Positions 17,964 through 26,615 of a stretch of 64,000 nt of DNA are shown piece after piece. The notes under the pieces were generated by a model. The model searched no databases and had not been told where the DNA came from. It saw nothing but the letters and a program-made list of their open reading frames with translations. Source of the stretch: JABDBE01 sp963817925 (lineage in GTDB: Bacteria; Acidobacteriota; Terriglobia; Terriglobales; Acidobacteriaceae); the NCBI GenBank assembly GCA_963817925.1, contig CAWFQN010000002.1:744001-808000 (forward strand), given 5' to 3'. Position 1 is the first letter of the stretch. Each line of letters starts with the position of its first letter. The translations under genes were made by a program, and so were the position numbers.

Positions 17964-18342
17964 TTATTGCACGACCAAAGTAAGTTTCGTAGCGTGGGTC
18001 AGCGTAGTCGAGCCGGAAGTGAAAGTGCCTGTCACGGTGAGATCGTAGGAGCCGGGCGGGGTCGCGCTGGCGCTGCTCCCGCCACCACGGGAAGAAAATG
18101 TGATTCCCAGTGAGATCAAGCAAAGGGAAGGCTAGTCCGTAGAGCAATCGGTTGTGCCGCTTGCGGGATCGCGCACGTGAGCCTAGGACCAGCCCGGACC
18201 AGCCAGAAAGGGTCAACCATAGCGCAAGGATCGTCTGCGGCCCGAAAGTTAAGTTTAGGGGAGCCAGAGAAACTGCCGGCAGCGCCTGCCGGAAGATGCG
18301 AGTCTGCCGCGTGTGGCAGTTGCTTGCCGGAACTGGTCCCAC
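17964..18342 (-). pseudogene. frameshifted 3' remnant of an Ig-like/anchored secreted protein
   Basis: One minus-strand frame encodes a hydrophobic anchor followed by basic residues (LALWLTLSGWSGLVLGSRARSRKRH, then LLYGLAFPLL). At about 18115-18130 the sense continues in another frame: a Gly/Ser stretch, then TPPGSYDLTVTGTFTSGSTT and LTHATKLTLVVQ, ending at TAA 17964-17966. This anchor, Gly/Ser and TPxGxYxLTVTxT order is the usual end of large acidobacterial NHL/Ig-like secreted proteins. The long N-terminal part is missing. Identification is by pattern. Confidence 0.5.
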
Positions 18343-18527
18343 CGAATAATTGCTTCGGTTCTACCAGGACTTACGTTTGACGGAGTTTTTCCCGTCGCTT
18401 ATCTTAAAGATTCCGATTAGAGGCGCGCGGCGCGCGGAGAGGCTGCTTCGATCCCGATCGAATTGCGGTCCGTTGACTTGATAAACATTGAAGGCTCGGT
18501 CGAATCGTCAGAGTTAGGGGGGCTTAA

Positions 18528-19496
18528 TTGAAGGTTTTGGTGGTAGGAGGCGCCGGGTACATCGGAAGTCATACTGCGCGGGTGTTGCGAAGGGCCGGCC
18601 TTGAAGTCCTCATCTACGACAATCTTTCCACCGGCTTTGATTTTCTGGCCAGGGGTTTTGAAACCATCGTCGGAGACGTCCACGACAGCAAGAAGCTGTT
18701 GCCGGCGGTCAAGCAGTCGGACGCGGTAATGCATTTCGCCGCCAATCACTTCGTCGGGGAATCCGTGGTCAATCCCCAGAAGTATTTCCGCAACAATGTG
18801 GAAGGCGGCCTTTCCCTTTTGAACATGGTGCTGGAGGCGGGCAAGAAGAGCATTGTCATCTTCTCTTCCACGTGCGCGGTCTACGGCTCTCCCGCTAAAA
18901 TGCCCATCAGCGAGGATTGTCCGCTCGCCCCGATCAATCCTTACGGAGTTTCCAAACTCTTTTTCGAGCAAGCTCTGCAGTCCTATGATACAGCCTACGG
19001 AATTCGTTATGCCAGCTTGCGCTACTTCAACGCCGCAGGAGCAGATGAAAGCGGAGAGGTTGGGGAGTGTCACGACCCCGAGCCGCACCTGATCCCGCTG
19101 GCATTGAGCGCAGCCGCCGGCTTCGGCCCCGAACTTCAAATCTTCGGTACCGACTATCCCACCCCGGACGGTACCTGCATCCGCGATTACACGAACGTAG
19201 TTGATTTAGCCGAGGCGCACGTGAAGGCGCTACAGCATCTGCAAGCAGGAAATCCTTCTTTTACCGTGAATTTGGGTACCGGAGAGGGTTCTTCGGTGAA
19301 GCAAGTGATTGCGTCGGTGGAAGAAGTGACGGGAAAGAAAGTTCCGACGAAAATGGTCCCGCGGCGTCCCGGTGATCCGCCAGAGTTGGTGGCAGACCCG
19401 AGGCGCGCGCAGCAACTCTTGCACTGGAAGACGTCCCGATCGCTGCGCGACAGCGTCTCAACCGCGTGGAGATGGATGGAGCGGAGAGGCAAGTAG
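18528..19496 (+). CDS. galE: UDP-glucose 4-epimerase
   Basis: This is a 322-residue extended short-chain dehydrogenase that interconverts UDP-glucose and UDP-galactose, feeding polysaccharide synthesis. The N-terminal NAD-binding loop is VVGGAGYIGSHTARVL; the catalytic S-x-Y-x-x-x-K set is SSTCAVYG and NPYGVSKLFFE; the C-terminal RPGDPPELVAD block is typical of GalE. The start is TTG at 18528, preceded by the strong purine tract AGGGGGG. It is convergent with rfbD, which points to a sugar-nucleotide locus. Confidence 0.93.
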   Translation: MKVLVVGGAGYIGSHTARVLRRAGLEVLIYDNLSTGFDFLARGFETIVGDVHDSKKLLPAVKQSDAVMHFAANHFVGESVVNPQKYFRNNVEGGLSLLNMVLEAGKKSIVIFSSTCAVYGSPAKMPISEDCPLAPINPYGVSKLFFEQALQSYDTAYGIRYASLRYFNAAGADESGEVGECHDPEPHLIPLALSAAAGFGPELQIFGTDYPTPDGTCIRDYTNVVDLAEAHVKALQHLQAGNPSFTVNLGTGEGSSVKQVIASVEEVTGKKVPTKMVPRRPGDPPELVADPRRAQQLLHWKTSRSLRDSVSTAWRWMERRGK

Positions 19497-19529
19497 CGTC
19501 AAATTTTCTGCCCGCCACCTAAGTGCCAA

Positions 19530-20411
19530 TTAGGAAACACCGACCGGTGCACTCTTCCTCGATCTTTCCTCGAGATATCTGGGCAGGGCGTCCTTCCAGG
19601 ATGGAATGGATATGCCCAGCGCGCGAAGTTTCCCCTTCGAGAGCACCGAATTCGCTGGACGTTTGACCGGACTCGCGAACTCGGAGGAGTTGACGGGCGA
19701 GAGGTTTGCGTCGAGACCAGCACGCTCGAAGATATAACGGGTAAAGTCGTACCACGAGCATTGGCCTTCGGAGCTGATGTGATACAGCCCGTAATTTCCG
19801 GTCAGGATCAACTGGCGCGTTGCCCTCGCAAGATCGGCCGTGTAGGTGGGAGTAAGAACCTGGTCGTCGACCACACGAATAGCATCTCCCGCCATCGCCT
19901 TCTTCAGCATGGTCTCGACAAAGTTGCCGCCTTTTCCGCTGCTTCCGGCAACACCGTAGAGACCGCAGGTACGGATGACAAAATAGCGGTCGGCATAAGC
20001 GGCGACGAGGTGTTCTCCGAGCACCTTGGAAGCACCGTACACGCTCAACGGTGAAGGCCGATCGGTTTCCTCATACGCGCCATTCTTCTTCCCATCGAAA
20101 ACGTAATCGGTGCTGAAGTTCACCAAGACGACTCCGGACCGGTGGCAAGCTCTAGCCAGATTCATCGCACCGATACCATTGACCTGGAAGGCCAGCGCAG
20201 CTCTAATTTCACATTCCTCGACGCGGTGATAGGCTGCCGTGCTGATCGCCACATCCGGCTTGGCCTCAGCCATGATTTCGGCCACTCGCTCCTCGGAGCA
20301 AACGTCCAACTGGGCGTGAGTCACGGGTACGACAGTGTCGCCGGCGGCTTGAAAAACCTTGAGCAGATCGCTGCCCAGTTGCCCGTTGGCGCCAATCAGA
20401 AGCACCTTCAT
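19530..20411 (-). CDS. rfbD: dTDP-4-dehydrorhamnose reductase
   Basis: This is a 293-residue SDR-type reductase that makes dTDP-L-rhamnose, a precursor for cell-surface polysaccharide. Residues 1-15 form the NAD(P) loop (LLIGANGQLGSDLL), VNFSTDYVFDG and SVYGASKVLGE supply the catalytic Thr/Tyr/Lys, and the C-terminal RPANSVLSKGKL block is specific to RfbD. rfbA, B and C are not in the window. It faces galE, with 33 bases between the two stops. Confidence 0.93.
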   Translation of the reverse strand: MKVLLIGANGQLGSDLLKVFQAAGDTVVPVTHAQLDVCSEERVAEIMAEAKPDVAISTAAYHRVEECEIRAALAFQVNGIGAMNLARACHRSGVVLVNFSTDYVFDGKKNGAYEETDRPSPLSVYGASKVLGEHLVAAYADRYFVIRTCGLYGVAGSSGKGGNFVETMLKKAMAGDAIRVVDDQVLTPTYTADLARATRQLILTGNYGLYHISSEGQCSWYDFTRYIFERAGLDANLSPVNSSEFASPVKRPANSVLSKGKLRALGISIPSWKDALPRYLEERSRKSAPVGVS

Positions 20412-21144
20412 CGGATCGCCTCAGCGAGTGCACTGGCTGCAACTCGAGATTTCATTTGCTTCAGCTCTTACGGTGGTCGATTTTCACGATAACAAGGCCA
20501 GTTGGAGTCGGCCCATTTGTTTACTTATAAGTAACAACATTGCCTGACCAATTTACCGAAGAGTACATGGTATATAGGCCAAAAAAAGAGTTTTCTCGCC
20601 AGATCTATGAAAACAAAGGCGCTGCTTTAGAGATACCCACGTAAAATATCCCTTCTAAAGGACTTAGGGAGTTGATATCGGCAAGGCCTTCTTGCCTCGT
20701 AACTCTATGAAAACAGGGCCAAGCGTCGAATGACGCGTAAAATATCCCTTCTAAAGGACTTAGCAGCGAGTAACTTCGGGGGAAATAAATCCCCTCCCCT
20801 CCCCGGCGGCGCGCCCGGGCAGGATTTCTTGAAACATCAACGATTGTCAAAGATCTGAAAGAGCCACTGCTGTTATCAAACAGCTAATGCAGTTATCATT
20901 ATGTTATCCCATTGGGACGCCCGAGTCGAGGAAAAAATGACTTTGGGGGTGCTTTGCAGCGATCGCTTAGCCTGCTAACACTGGGTTCCTCCACTCCGCT
21001 ACACCTAGCATAACGGTTTTTCTCCCGACCGCGCCCCTTGGAACCGGTGCGCAGACTCGGTCGCAGAAGCGATCTAAATGGTTACACTGCTGGTACACGG
21101 GGGATGCTTCAGAACAGCGAAGGTCGCGAAACATGCATGAATAC
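20412..21144. other. 733-base spacer with direct repeats, no convincing gene
   Basis: Between the rfbD start and the 3' end of tRNA-Gln there is no frame with a recognisable protein. A minus-strand frame at 20605-20850 exists only because the same repeat is read twice (SPLEGIFY occurs twice). The rest is of mixed composition, with an AT-rich patch about 20460-20600 that may hold the rfbD promoter. Confidence 0.6.
20604..20763. repeat. two direct copies of a ~62-base repeat
   Basis: Copy 1 spans about 20604-20666 and copy 2 about 20704-20763. Each begins CTATGAAAACA and ends GTAAAATATCCCTTCTAAAG GACTTAG, the last 26 bases being identical; the middle differs. The 100-base period and conserved ends suggest a dispersed repeat family. 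Confidence 0.75.
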
Positions 21145-21218
21145 TGGCTGCCCCCCAGGGATTCGAACCCCGATAACCTGCTCCAGAGGCAGGTGTCCTA
21201 CCATTGAACGAGGGGGCA
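21145..21218 (-). tRNA. tRNA-Gln (anticodon CTG)
   Basis: The complement folds as a complete tRNA. Its acceptor stem is TGCCCCC/GGGGGCA, the anticodon stem CCTGC/GCAGG holds loop CTCTGGA with anticodon CTG, and the T-arm is CGGGG-TTCGAAT-CCCTG. The discriminator is G and the CCA end is encoded. It stands alone. Confidence 0.95.
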
Positions 21219-21393
21219 GAGTGCGCTTGCAGGGCGGAACAACCCGCCGTCTTGATTCTATTGGCGCTATCGCGTTGTGGTCAACAATGGCTGTTCCGTT
21301 TTTTCGCGGAGTAGGCTTACCGGCTTTGCGCGTGCTCTGCGCGAACTGTCACTTCGCGAGCTTACGGTTTAAGATTCATGCAGGAGAACATTC

Positions 21394-22005
21394 ATGGTTA
21401 CCGCACTTGGCAACATCACTCCGCTGGCCAGCGACTACAGCGAGATAGCACGCACTCCTCTTGAGGCAGACCGCTGTACGCTCCTTGTGGTCGATATCCA
21501 GGAAAAACTTCTGCCCCCAATCTTTCAAAAAGAACAGCTCATCCGGAACTGCCAACTGCTCATTCGGCTCGCCGGAATCCTCAAACTTCCAGCTCTTATG
21601 ACGACGCAATATGCCAAGGGGCTGGGCGCCACCGTGCCCGAGATCGCTTCCCTGCTGCCCGAAACCCAGGCTATCGATAAGCAAATGTTCTCCTGCTTCG
21701 GCAGCGACGTTTTCTGCTCCCTGCTAAAGCGGTTGCCGGGAAATCGCAACACGGTCTTGTTGTGTGGGATGGAAAGTCACATTTGCGTGGCTCAAACGGC
21801 GCTGGCGGCCCTCCGCGAAGGCTATATTGTCCACGTAGCTTCGGATGCCGTGAGTTCGCGTACTGAATGGAATTGGAAGATCGGATTGGAACGCATGCGC
21901 GCCGCTGGCGCCGTGATCTCGTCGACCGAGATGATCATTTACGAACTGCTGCGCTCGTCAGGCGCGCCGGCGTTTAAAGAGTTGCTACCTTATCTGAAGG
22001 GATAG
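21394..22005 (+). CDS. isochorismatase-family cysteine hydrolase
   Basis: This is a 203-residue protein of the isochorismatase/nicotinamidase-like fold. The catalytic aspartate is in TLLVVDIQEKLLP, the lysine region in MTTQYAKGLG, and the nucleophilic cysteine in LLCGMESHICVAQTAL. The substrate cannot be told; the subgroup resembles the YcaC-like hydrolases of unknown role. The start ATG follows CAGGAGA at good spacing. It lies downstream of the divergent tRNA-Gln and is convergent with the P-loop kinase gene, with 11 bases between stops. Confidence 0.88.
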   Translation: MVTALGNITPLASDYSEIARTPLEADRCTLLVVDIQEKLLPPIFQKEQLIRNCQLLIRLAGILKLPALMTTQYAKGLGATVPEIASLLPETQAIDKQMFSCFGSDVFCSLLKRLPGNRNTVLLCGMESHICVAQTALAALREGYIVHVASDAVSSRTEWNWKIGLERMRAAGAVISSTEMIIYELLRSSGAPAFKELLPYLKG

Positions 22006-22016
22006 CAGTTCGCCCG

Positions 22017-22916
22017 TCACTCTTTCTGCTTCACCTTTACCACAGTGATCTTCGAAAACCCTTCCTCAAACGTTGGCTGCTTTAATTTTCCAGCCATGCG
22101 CCGCATCGCGTCTTCCGGCACCTTGCGTTCGCGGCGTTGATTGCGGGCCAGGCACACTTCCACCGGCACGTCAAAGAAAACTGCCTGCACTTCATAGCCG
22201 TAATCCTTAGCCAGCTTGATCCACCCGCCGCGCTCATGGGGCGATAAGTTGGTGGCGTCGACGTAATTCATCGGACGCCGCGCGATCAACCGTGCCTTCA
22301 GCATGGAGCGCAGGTTGGAAACAATCAAATCCTGGAAGCGCTGTTCGGTGGGGTCGTCAAACAGAAGTGCGCGCAAGAGATCACTCGAGAGCGGCGTGAT
22401 GTTGTGGCGCTTAAACCATGAACTCTTGCCCGACCCTGGCAGCCCAATCGCCAGCACGACAGCGCCTTTAGAAGCACGCGGCGTCTCGGCCTGGGGCGGA
22501 GTCAATGGAGCTTTTGCGGTTGCCCGAGCGTGCGAGGCTGCGGCCGTCGATACCGGGCTTTCTTTCAAGGCGGTTTGCGACGGTTGTGGCCCGCCACCAG
22601 TCACTGCGGGTTCTACCGCAAGAGCGCCGTTGCGTCCGCGTCCGCGACCACCTCTACCCCGTCGTCTCCGGCGTTTGGCTACATCTCCGTTTGCGGCTTG
22701 TTGTGGTTGAGCCGGCTGTGGCTCGACCGGCAGCAACTCATGCGCTGACTCCGGCTGCAACGGCGGTGCGGCCGCTTGTCTCTGGGTGTCTGGCTCGGGG
22801 TGTACCGGCTCCGTGTCGTAAAACGCAGGCTGCAGTGGGGCCGGTGCGGGATCAGTTCCTGCTTTCTCCGGCTGCTTTTTGCGACGCTTCAGGCGCTCGC
22901 TCATCCATTTGCGCAT
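22017..22916 (-). CDS. P-loop polynucleotide-kinase-like protein with RG-rich N-terminal region
   Basis: The C-terminal half (residues about 150-299) is a small kinase domain: Walker A IGLPGSGKSSW, a substrate-site SSDLLRALLF, YVDATNLSPHERGGW and the lid RNQRRERKVPEDAMRR, as in the Pnk/AAA_33 family acting on RNA or DNA ends. The N-terminal half is disordered, Pro/Gln/Ala-rich, with a basic RG tract at about residues 81-96 (KRRRRRGRGGRGRGRNG) resembling RNA-binding tails. The frame opens at TTG 22952, but ATG 22916 (MRKWM) is a better start. Phosphorylation of nucleic-acid ends is an inference. Confidence 0.8.
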   Translation of the reverse strand: MRKWMSERLKRRKKQPEKAGTDPAPAPLQPAFYDTEPVHPEPDTQRQAAAPPLQPESAHELLPVEPQPAQPQQAANGDVAKRRRRRGRGGRGRGRNGALAVEPAVTGGGPQPSQTALKESPVSTAAASHARATAKAPLTPPQAETPRASKGAVVLAIGLPGSGKSSWFKRHNITPLSSDLLRALLFDDPTEQRFQDLIVSNLRSMLKARLIARRPMNYVDATNLSPHERGGWIKLAKDYGYEVQAVFFDVPVEVCLARNQRRERKVPEDAMRRMAGKLKQPTFEEGFSKITVVKVKQKE

Positions 22917-23124
22917 GTCTGGCTTGTAACACACCTGCAGCCTCGCGGGCAACGTATGCCGTCACAAGCGTACCAAGCCTGACAGCGCACCTTCCCCTCG
23001 ACTGACGCAGGTTTGAAACATCTCTACTGTGGAAAAACTCGGACTTGGGCTGTCTGAAGTGCAATGACGAACCGACGCTTTCAAGCCTCAGACTTCTAAG
23101 ATCCCACTCCCGTACAATGTCCCT

Positions 23125-23493
23125 ATGCCGATCCCGCCCGTAATCCAGGGCAAGAAATATATTAGCCTTAACACCGTTCGCAAGAGCGGGGCCGCCGTAG
23201 CCACTCCGGTATGGTTTGGAGAACAGGACGACAAGCTTTACGTGATGACTCGCAGCGATTCCGGGAAGTACAAGCGCGTCCGGAATAATCCCCAGGTGCG
23301 AGTCGCGCCTTGCACCATCCGAGGCAAAATTACCGGTCCGGAGTTCGCGGCGACGGCGCGGATACTGCCTCCCGAAGATTGGCCGCGGGCCCGCCAGACA
23401 ATCAAAAAGAAGTACTGGCTGACGCGAATTTCGTTTCTCTGGAGCAGGAAGAACGTGTACATCGAGATCGGTGGCTTCACGTCGCATCCGTAA
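23125..23493 (+). CDS. PPOX-class (pyridoxamine-oxidase-fold) F420/FMN-dependent protein
   Basis: This is a 122-residue split-barrel flavin-binding protein. The text KYISLNTVRKSGAAVATPVWF, LYVMTRSDSGKYKRVRNNPQVRVAPC and RGKITG matches the PPOX-class F420-dependent oxidoreductase family, which reduces small organic compounds or binds flavins. At this size it probably acts as a homodimer. It is cytoplasmic. Substrate and exact cofactor are not visible in the sequence. It is a single gene upstream of the glycolytic cluster. Confidence 0.85.
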   Translation: MPIPPVIQGKKYISLNTVRKSGAAVATPVWFGEQDDKLYVMTRSDSGKYKRVRNNPQVRVAPCTIRGKITGPEFAATARILPPEDWPRARQTIKKKYWLTRISFLWSRKNVYIEIGGFTSHP

Positions 23494-23575
23494 TTTCTTC
23501 CCGCAAGCTACTTAAGTCGGCCTCTACCCATGGGCTATCTACCTCGTTCCCACAGGCATTTCGCCGATGCCGCAT

Positions 23576-23604
23576 TTGCTGACCTTCTCTTTCCCTGTTA
23601 ACAT
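23576..23604 (+). promoter_or_regulatory. possible promoter of the gap-pgk-tpi cluster
   Basis: TTGCTG (23576-23581) and TAACAT (23599-23604) are separated by 17 bases, about 60 bases before the gapA start. The match to the sigma-70 consensus is moderate and no experimental support is implied. Confidence 0.3.
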
Positions 23605-23663
23605 TTTGTGTTCCCGGCCACGCATTCTTTTCAGTCGTATCTTCATATCCTCACGGAGGCAAG

Positions 23664-24674
23664 ATGGCTATCAAAGTAGGCATTAACGGCTTCGGACGCA
23701 TCGGGCGCAACGTAATGCGCGCCTCGCTCAACGACCCCAACATTGAATTCGTCGCGGTCAACGATCTCACGAACCCAAAGACGCTCGCCCACCTGCTCAA
23801 GTACGACTCCATTCTTGGCAACCTGCGGAACCAGATCTCTGCCGGTCCCGACAGCATCACAGTCGACAACAAGACCTTCAAGGTGTTCGCGGAGAGAGAC
23901 CCGGCCAAGCTTCCCTGGGAATCCGTCGGCGCGCAGGTCGTACTCGAATCCACGGGCCATTTCACCGACGCCAACGATGCCAAGAAGCATCTCCGCGGTC
24001 CGGTGAAGAAAGTCATTATCTCCGCTCCGGCGAAGAATGAAGACGTCACTCTAGTGCTCGGCGTCAACGAACAGGTTTACGACCCAGCCAAGCATCACAT
24101 CATCTCGAACGCCTCCTGCACTACCAATTGTTTGGCGCCCGTCGTGAAAGTGGTGAATGACAATTTCAAGATCATCGTCGGCTCGATGACGACCATTCAT
24201 TCTTATACCAACGACCAGGTTATCCTCGACTTCCCGCACAAGGACTTGCGCCGTGCGCGGGCCGCCGCGCTTTCTATGATTCCGACCTCGACTGGCGCGG
24301 CTAAGGCACTGAAGCTTGTCATCCCCGAGATGGCCGGCAAGCTCGATGGTTTTGCCATGCGCGTTCCCACACCGAACGTCTCGGTTGTCGACCTGGTTGT
24401 GCTGGTGGAGAAAAAGACCTCCAAGGAAGAAGTCAACGCTGCCTTGAAAAAGGCATCGGAAGAAGGCCCCTTGAAGGGCTACCTAGGATACGAAGAGAAC
24501 GAACTGGTCTCGGCTGATTTCCGCGGCGACTCGCGCTCCTCCATCGTCGATGCGCCTATGACTCTCGTGGTCGGCGGAAACCTGGTCAAAGTGATTTCGT
24601 GGTACGACAACGAGTGGGGCTACTCGTGCCGTGTCCACGACCTGATCAACTATCTCGGCAAGAAGGGCCTGTAA
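23664..24674 (+). CDS. gapA: glyceraldehyde-3-phosphate dehydrogenase, type I
   Basis: This is a 336-residue enzyme of central glycolysis. The N-terminal NAD site is VGINGFGRIGRNVMRA, the active-site cysteine lies in SNASCTTNCLAP, and the substrate-phosphate site in SMIPTSTGAAKA and the C-terminal SWYDNEWGYSCRV are intact. The start ATG follows CACGGAGGC. It leads the cluster gapA-pgk-macro-tpiA. A palindromic repeat fills part of the 103-base gap to pgk. Confidence 0.97.
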   Translation: MAIKVGINGFGRIGRNVMRASLNDPNIEFVAVNDLTNPKTLAHLLKYDSILGNLRNQISAGPDSITVDNKTFKVFAERDPAKLPWESVGAQVVLESTGHFTDANDAKKHLRGPVKKVIISAPAKNEDVTLVLGVNEQVYDPAKHHIISNASCTTNCLAPVVKVVNDNFKIIVGSMTTIHSYTNDQVILDFPHKDLRRARAAALSMIPTSTGAAKALKLVIPEMAGKLDGFAMRVPTPNVSVVDLVVLVEKKTSKEEVNAALKKASEEGPLKGYLGYEENELVSADFRGDSRSSIVDAPMTLVVGGNLVKVISWYDNEWGYSCRVHDLINYLGKKGL

Positions 24675-24685
24675 GGTCTTGCAGC

Positions 24686-24727
24686 GCCGGCATCCTGCCG
24701 GCTGTCGCGAGGGCATCTTGCCCTCGC
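24686..24727. repeat. double palindrome between gapA and pgk
   Basis: Two adjacent perfect hairpins, GCCGGCATCCTGCCGGC (24686-24702) and GCGAGGGCATC...GCCCTCGC (24707-24727), share the loop core CATCxTG. They look like a dispersed palindromic repeat inserted in the operon and may attenuate or stabilise the mRNA. Confidence 0.75.
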
Positions 24728-24777
24728 TGGGAGCCAATAGGAGGCCGGAGCGCCGTGCTGCACCAAGGAATCCATAA

Positions 24778-25989
24778 ATGTCGAAGCTTTCCATCCGCGA
24801 TCTTGCCATCAACGATCACCGCATCCTCATGCGCGTGGATTTCAATGTACCCATGGAAGACGGCCGGGTCATGGACGACACCCGTATCCGCGAAACTCTG
24901 CCCACCATCGAGTACGCACTGCGGCACGGCGCGCGGCTCATTCTCGCCTCCCACCTGGGCCGTCCCAAGGGCAAGGTCAATCCCAAAATGAGCCTCAAAC
25001 CTGTGGCTGAGCGTCTGCGAATGCTCCTCGACAAGGAACTAGCGCGGGGCGAGAACGTCGGATTCTCTCCGGACTGTGTCGGCCCGGAAGCCGAGGAAAT
25101 CGCTGGCAAGCTGGAAAAAGGACAGACGCTGCTTCTGGAAAACCTTCGCTTTCACGCCGAAGAAGAAGCCAACGACGAGAAGTTCTCCAAGCAACTTGCG
25201 AGCCTCGCCGATTACTACGTGAACGATGCCTTCGGGACCGCCCATCGCGCCCACGCCTCCACAGTTGGCGTCACCAAGTTTGTGAAGAAGTCTGCCGCTG
25301 GACTGCTCATGGAGAAGGAACTGCGCTACCTGGGCAAAGCGCTGCAGCATCCGGAGGAGCCGTTCGTCGCCATCCTAGGCGGCGCTAAGGTGAGCGACAA
25401 GATTGCCGTGATCCAGAATCTGATGAGCAAAGTGGACACCCTCCTGATCGGCGGGGCCATGGCTTACACATTCCTGAAAGCTCAGGGCGAAAATGTCGGC
25501 AAGTCGCGCGTGGAAGAAGATAAACTCGACCTCGCCCGCCAGCTTCTGCAGGAAGCCAAGAGCCACAAGCTGAAGTTCTTGTTGCCGGTTGATCACATTG
25601 TGGCTGACCGAATTGACGTCAATGCCGTGGTCCACGTCGTGAACAGCGGACAACCGATCCCGCCCAACATGATGGGCCTCGATATCGGACCGCAAACCAT
25701 CGAACTGTTCTCGGAAGAAGTTTCCCGCGCCCGCACCATCATCTGGAACGGTCCCATGGGTGTATTCGAGGTTTCGCCGTTCAGCAGGGGAACTTACAAG
25801 ATCGCTCACGCCATCGCGGAAAACGTAGGTGCGATTTCGATTGTAGGCGGTGGCGATTCAGTATCCGCCGTACACGCCGCCGGAGTTGCCGACAAGATGA
25901 CGCACATCTCGACCGGTGGCGGCGCGTCGCTTGAATTCCTGGAAGGCAAGAAGCTTCCAGGGGTTGAAGCGCTGACCGAGAAGCGTTGA
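24778..25989 (+). CDS. pgk: phosphoglycerate kinase
   Basis: This is a 403-residue two-domain enzyme making ATP and 3-phosphoglycerate. LMRVDFNVPMEDG and ASHLGRPKG are the substrate-binding N-domain motifs, NGPMGVFE and GGGDSVSAV the nucleotide-binding C-domain motifs. The length is normal and there is no frame disturbance. Its stop codon overlaps a possible TTG start of the next gene, so translation of the macro-domain gene may be coupled to it. Confidence 0.97.
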   Translation: MSKLSIRDLAINDHRILMRVDFNVPMEDGRVMDDTRIRETLPTIEYALRHGARLILASHLGRPKGKVNPKMSLKPVAERLRMLLDKELARGENVGFSPDCVGPEAEEIAGKLEKGQTLLLENLRFHAEEEANDEKFSKQLASLADYYVNDAFGTAHRAHASTVGVTKFVKKSAAGLLMEKELRYLGKALQHPEEPFVAILGGAKVSDKIAVIQNLMSKVDTLLIGGAMAYTFLKAQGENVGKSRVEEDKLDLARQLLQEAKSHKLKFLLPVDHIVADRIDVNAVVHVVNSGQPIPPNMMGLDIGPQTIELFSEEVSRARTIIWNGPMGVFEVSPFSRGTYKIAHAIAENVGAISIVGGGDSVSAVHAAGVADKMTHISTGGGASLEFLEGKKLPGVEALTEKR

Positions 25990-26006
25990 TCTGCCTGGAG
26001 ACCAGT

Positions 26007-26615
26007 GTGCCGCGTTCGGAAATTCGTATTTTATTGGACCGGGGGAGGACTATAGAATTTCACGGTCCTGCCGATATTACTCAGGAGACGACCGACGCAG
26101 TGGTAAACGCAGCCAACTCGTCTCTTCTGGGCGGAGGCGGAGTGGATGGCGCGATTCACCGAGGCGGTGGACCTGCGATACTGGCCGAGTGCAAGCGAAT
26201 TGTGGGTCAGATTGGAAGCCTGCCTGCGGGGCAGGCGGTGATCACCACAGGCGGACGCCTAACCGCGAAACACGTGATCCACACCGTAGGTCCGGTCTAT
26301 CGCGACGGAGAAAGCGGAGAAGCTGAAAAGCTGGCGAGTTGTCACCGCGAGTCCATCCGGTTAGCCGATCAGCACGCTATCAAGTCTCTGTCTTTTCCTG
26401 CAATCTCGACTGGGGCTTTCGGATACCCCTCTTCTGAAGCCGCATCGATCGCGATTTCTTCCACAGTTGAGGCTCTGGCCTCCACGAACCATGTAAGTCG
26501 GGTTCGATTCGTTCTTTTCGATGTTGCGACTTTGCGAACCTACACGCGTGCCGCCGAACAACTACAAAATCTCAACCACGTTTTTTCATACCGAGTCGAA
26601 AAAGGATCCGCATGA
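26007..26615 (+). CDS. macro-domain protein (ADP-ribose/O-acetyl-ADP-ribose hydrolase-like)
   Basis: This is a 202-residue single macro domain. DAVVNAANSSLLGGGGVDGAIHRGGG holds the catalytic Asn/Gly loop, and SFPAISTGAFGYPSSEAA the second ligand loop, matching the YmdB/MacroD group that removes ADP-ribose or deacetylates O-acetyl-ADP-ribose. The frame opens at TTG 25986, overlapping the pgk stop, but GTG 26007 has GGAG six bases upstream and is preferred. Its stop overlaps the tpiA start as ATGA. It thus sits inside the glycolytic operon. Confidence 0.9.
   Translation: MPRSEIRILLDRGRTIEFHGPADITQETTDAVVNAANSSLLGGGGVDGAIHRGGGPAILAECKRIVGQIGSLPAGQAVITTGGRLTAKHVIHTVGPVYRDGESGEAEKLASCHRESIRLADQHAIKSLSFPAISTGAFGYPSSEAASIAISSTVEALASTNHVSRVRFVLFDVATLRTYTRAAEQLQNLNHVFSYRVEKGSA

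Noticed and set aside
20605..20850. 81-codon minus-strand frame with SPLEGIFY twice
   Set aside because: The repeated peptide is only the translation of the 62-base direct repeat; there is no ribosome site or homologous protein known to me.
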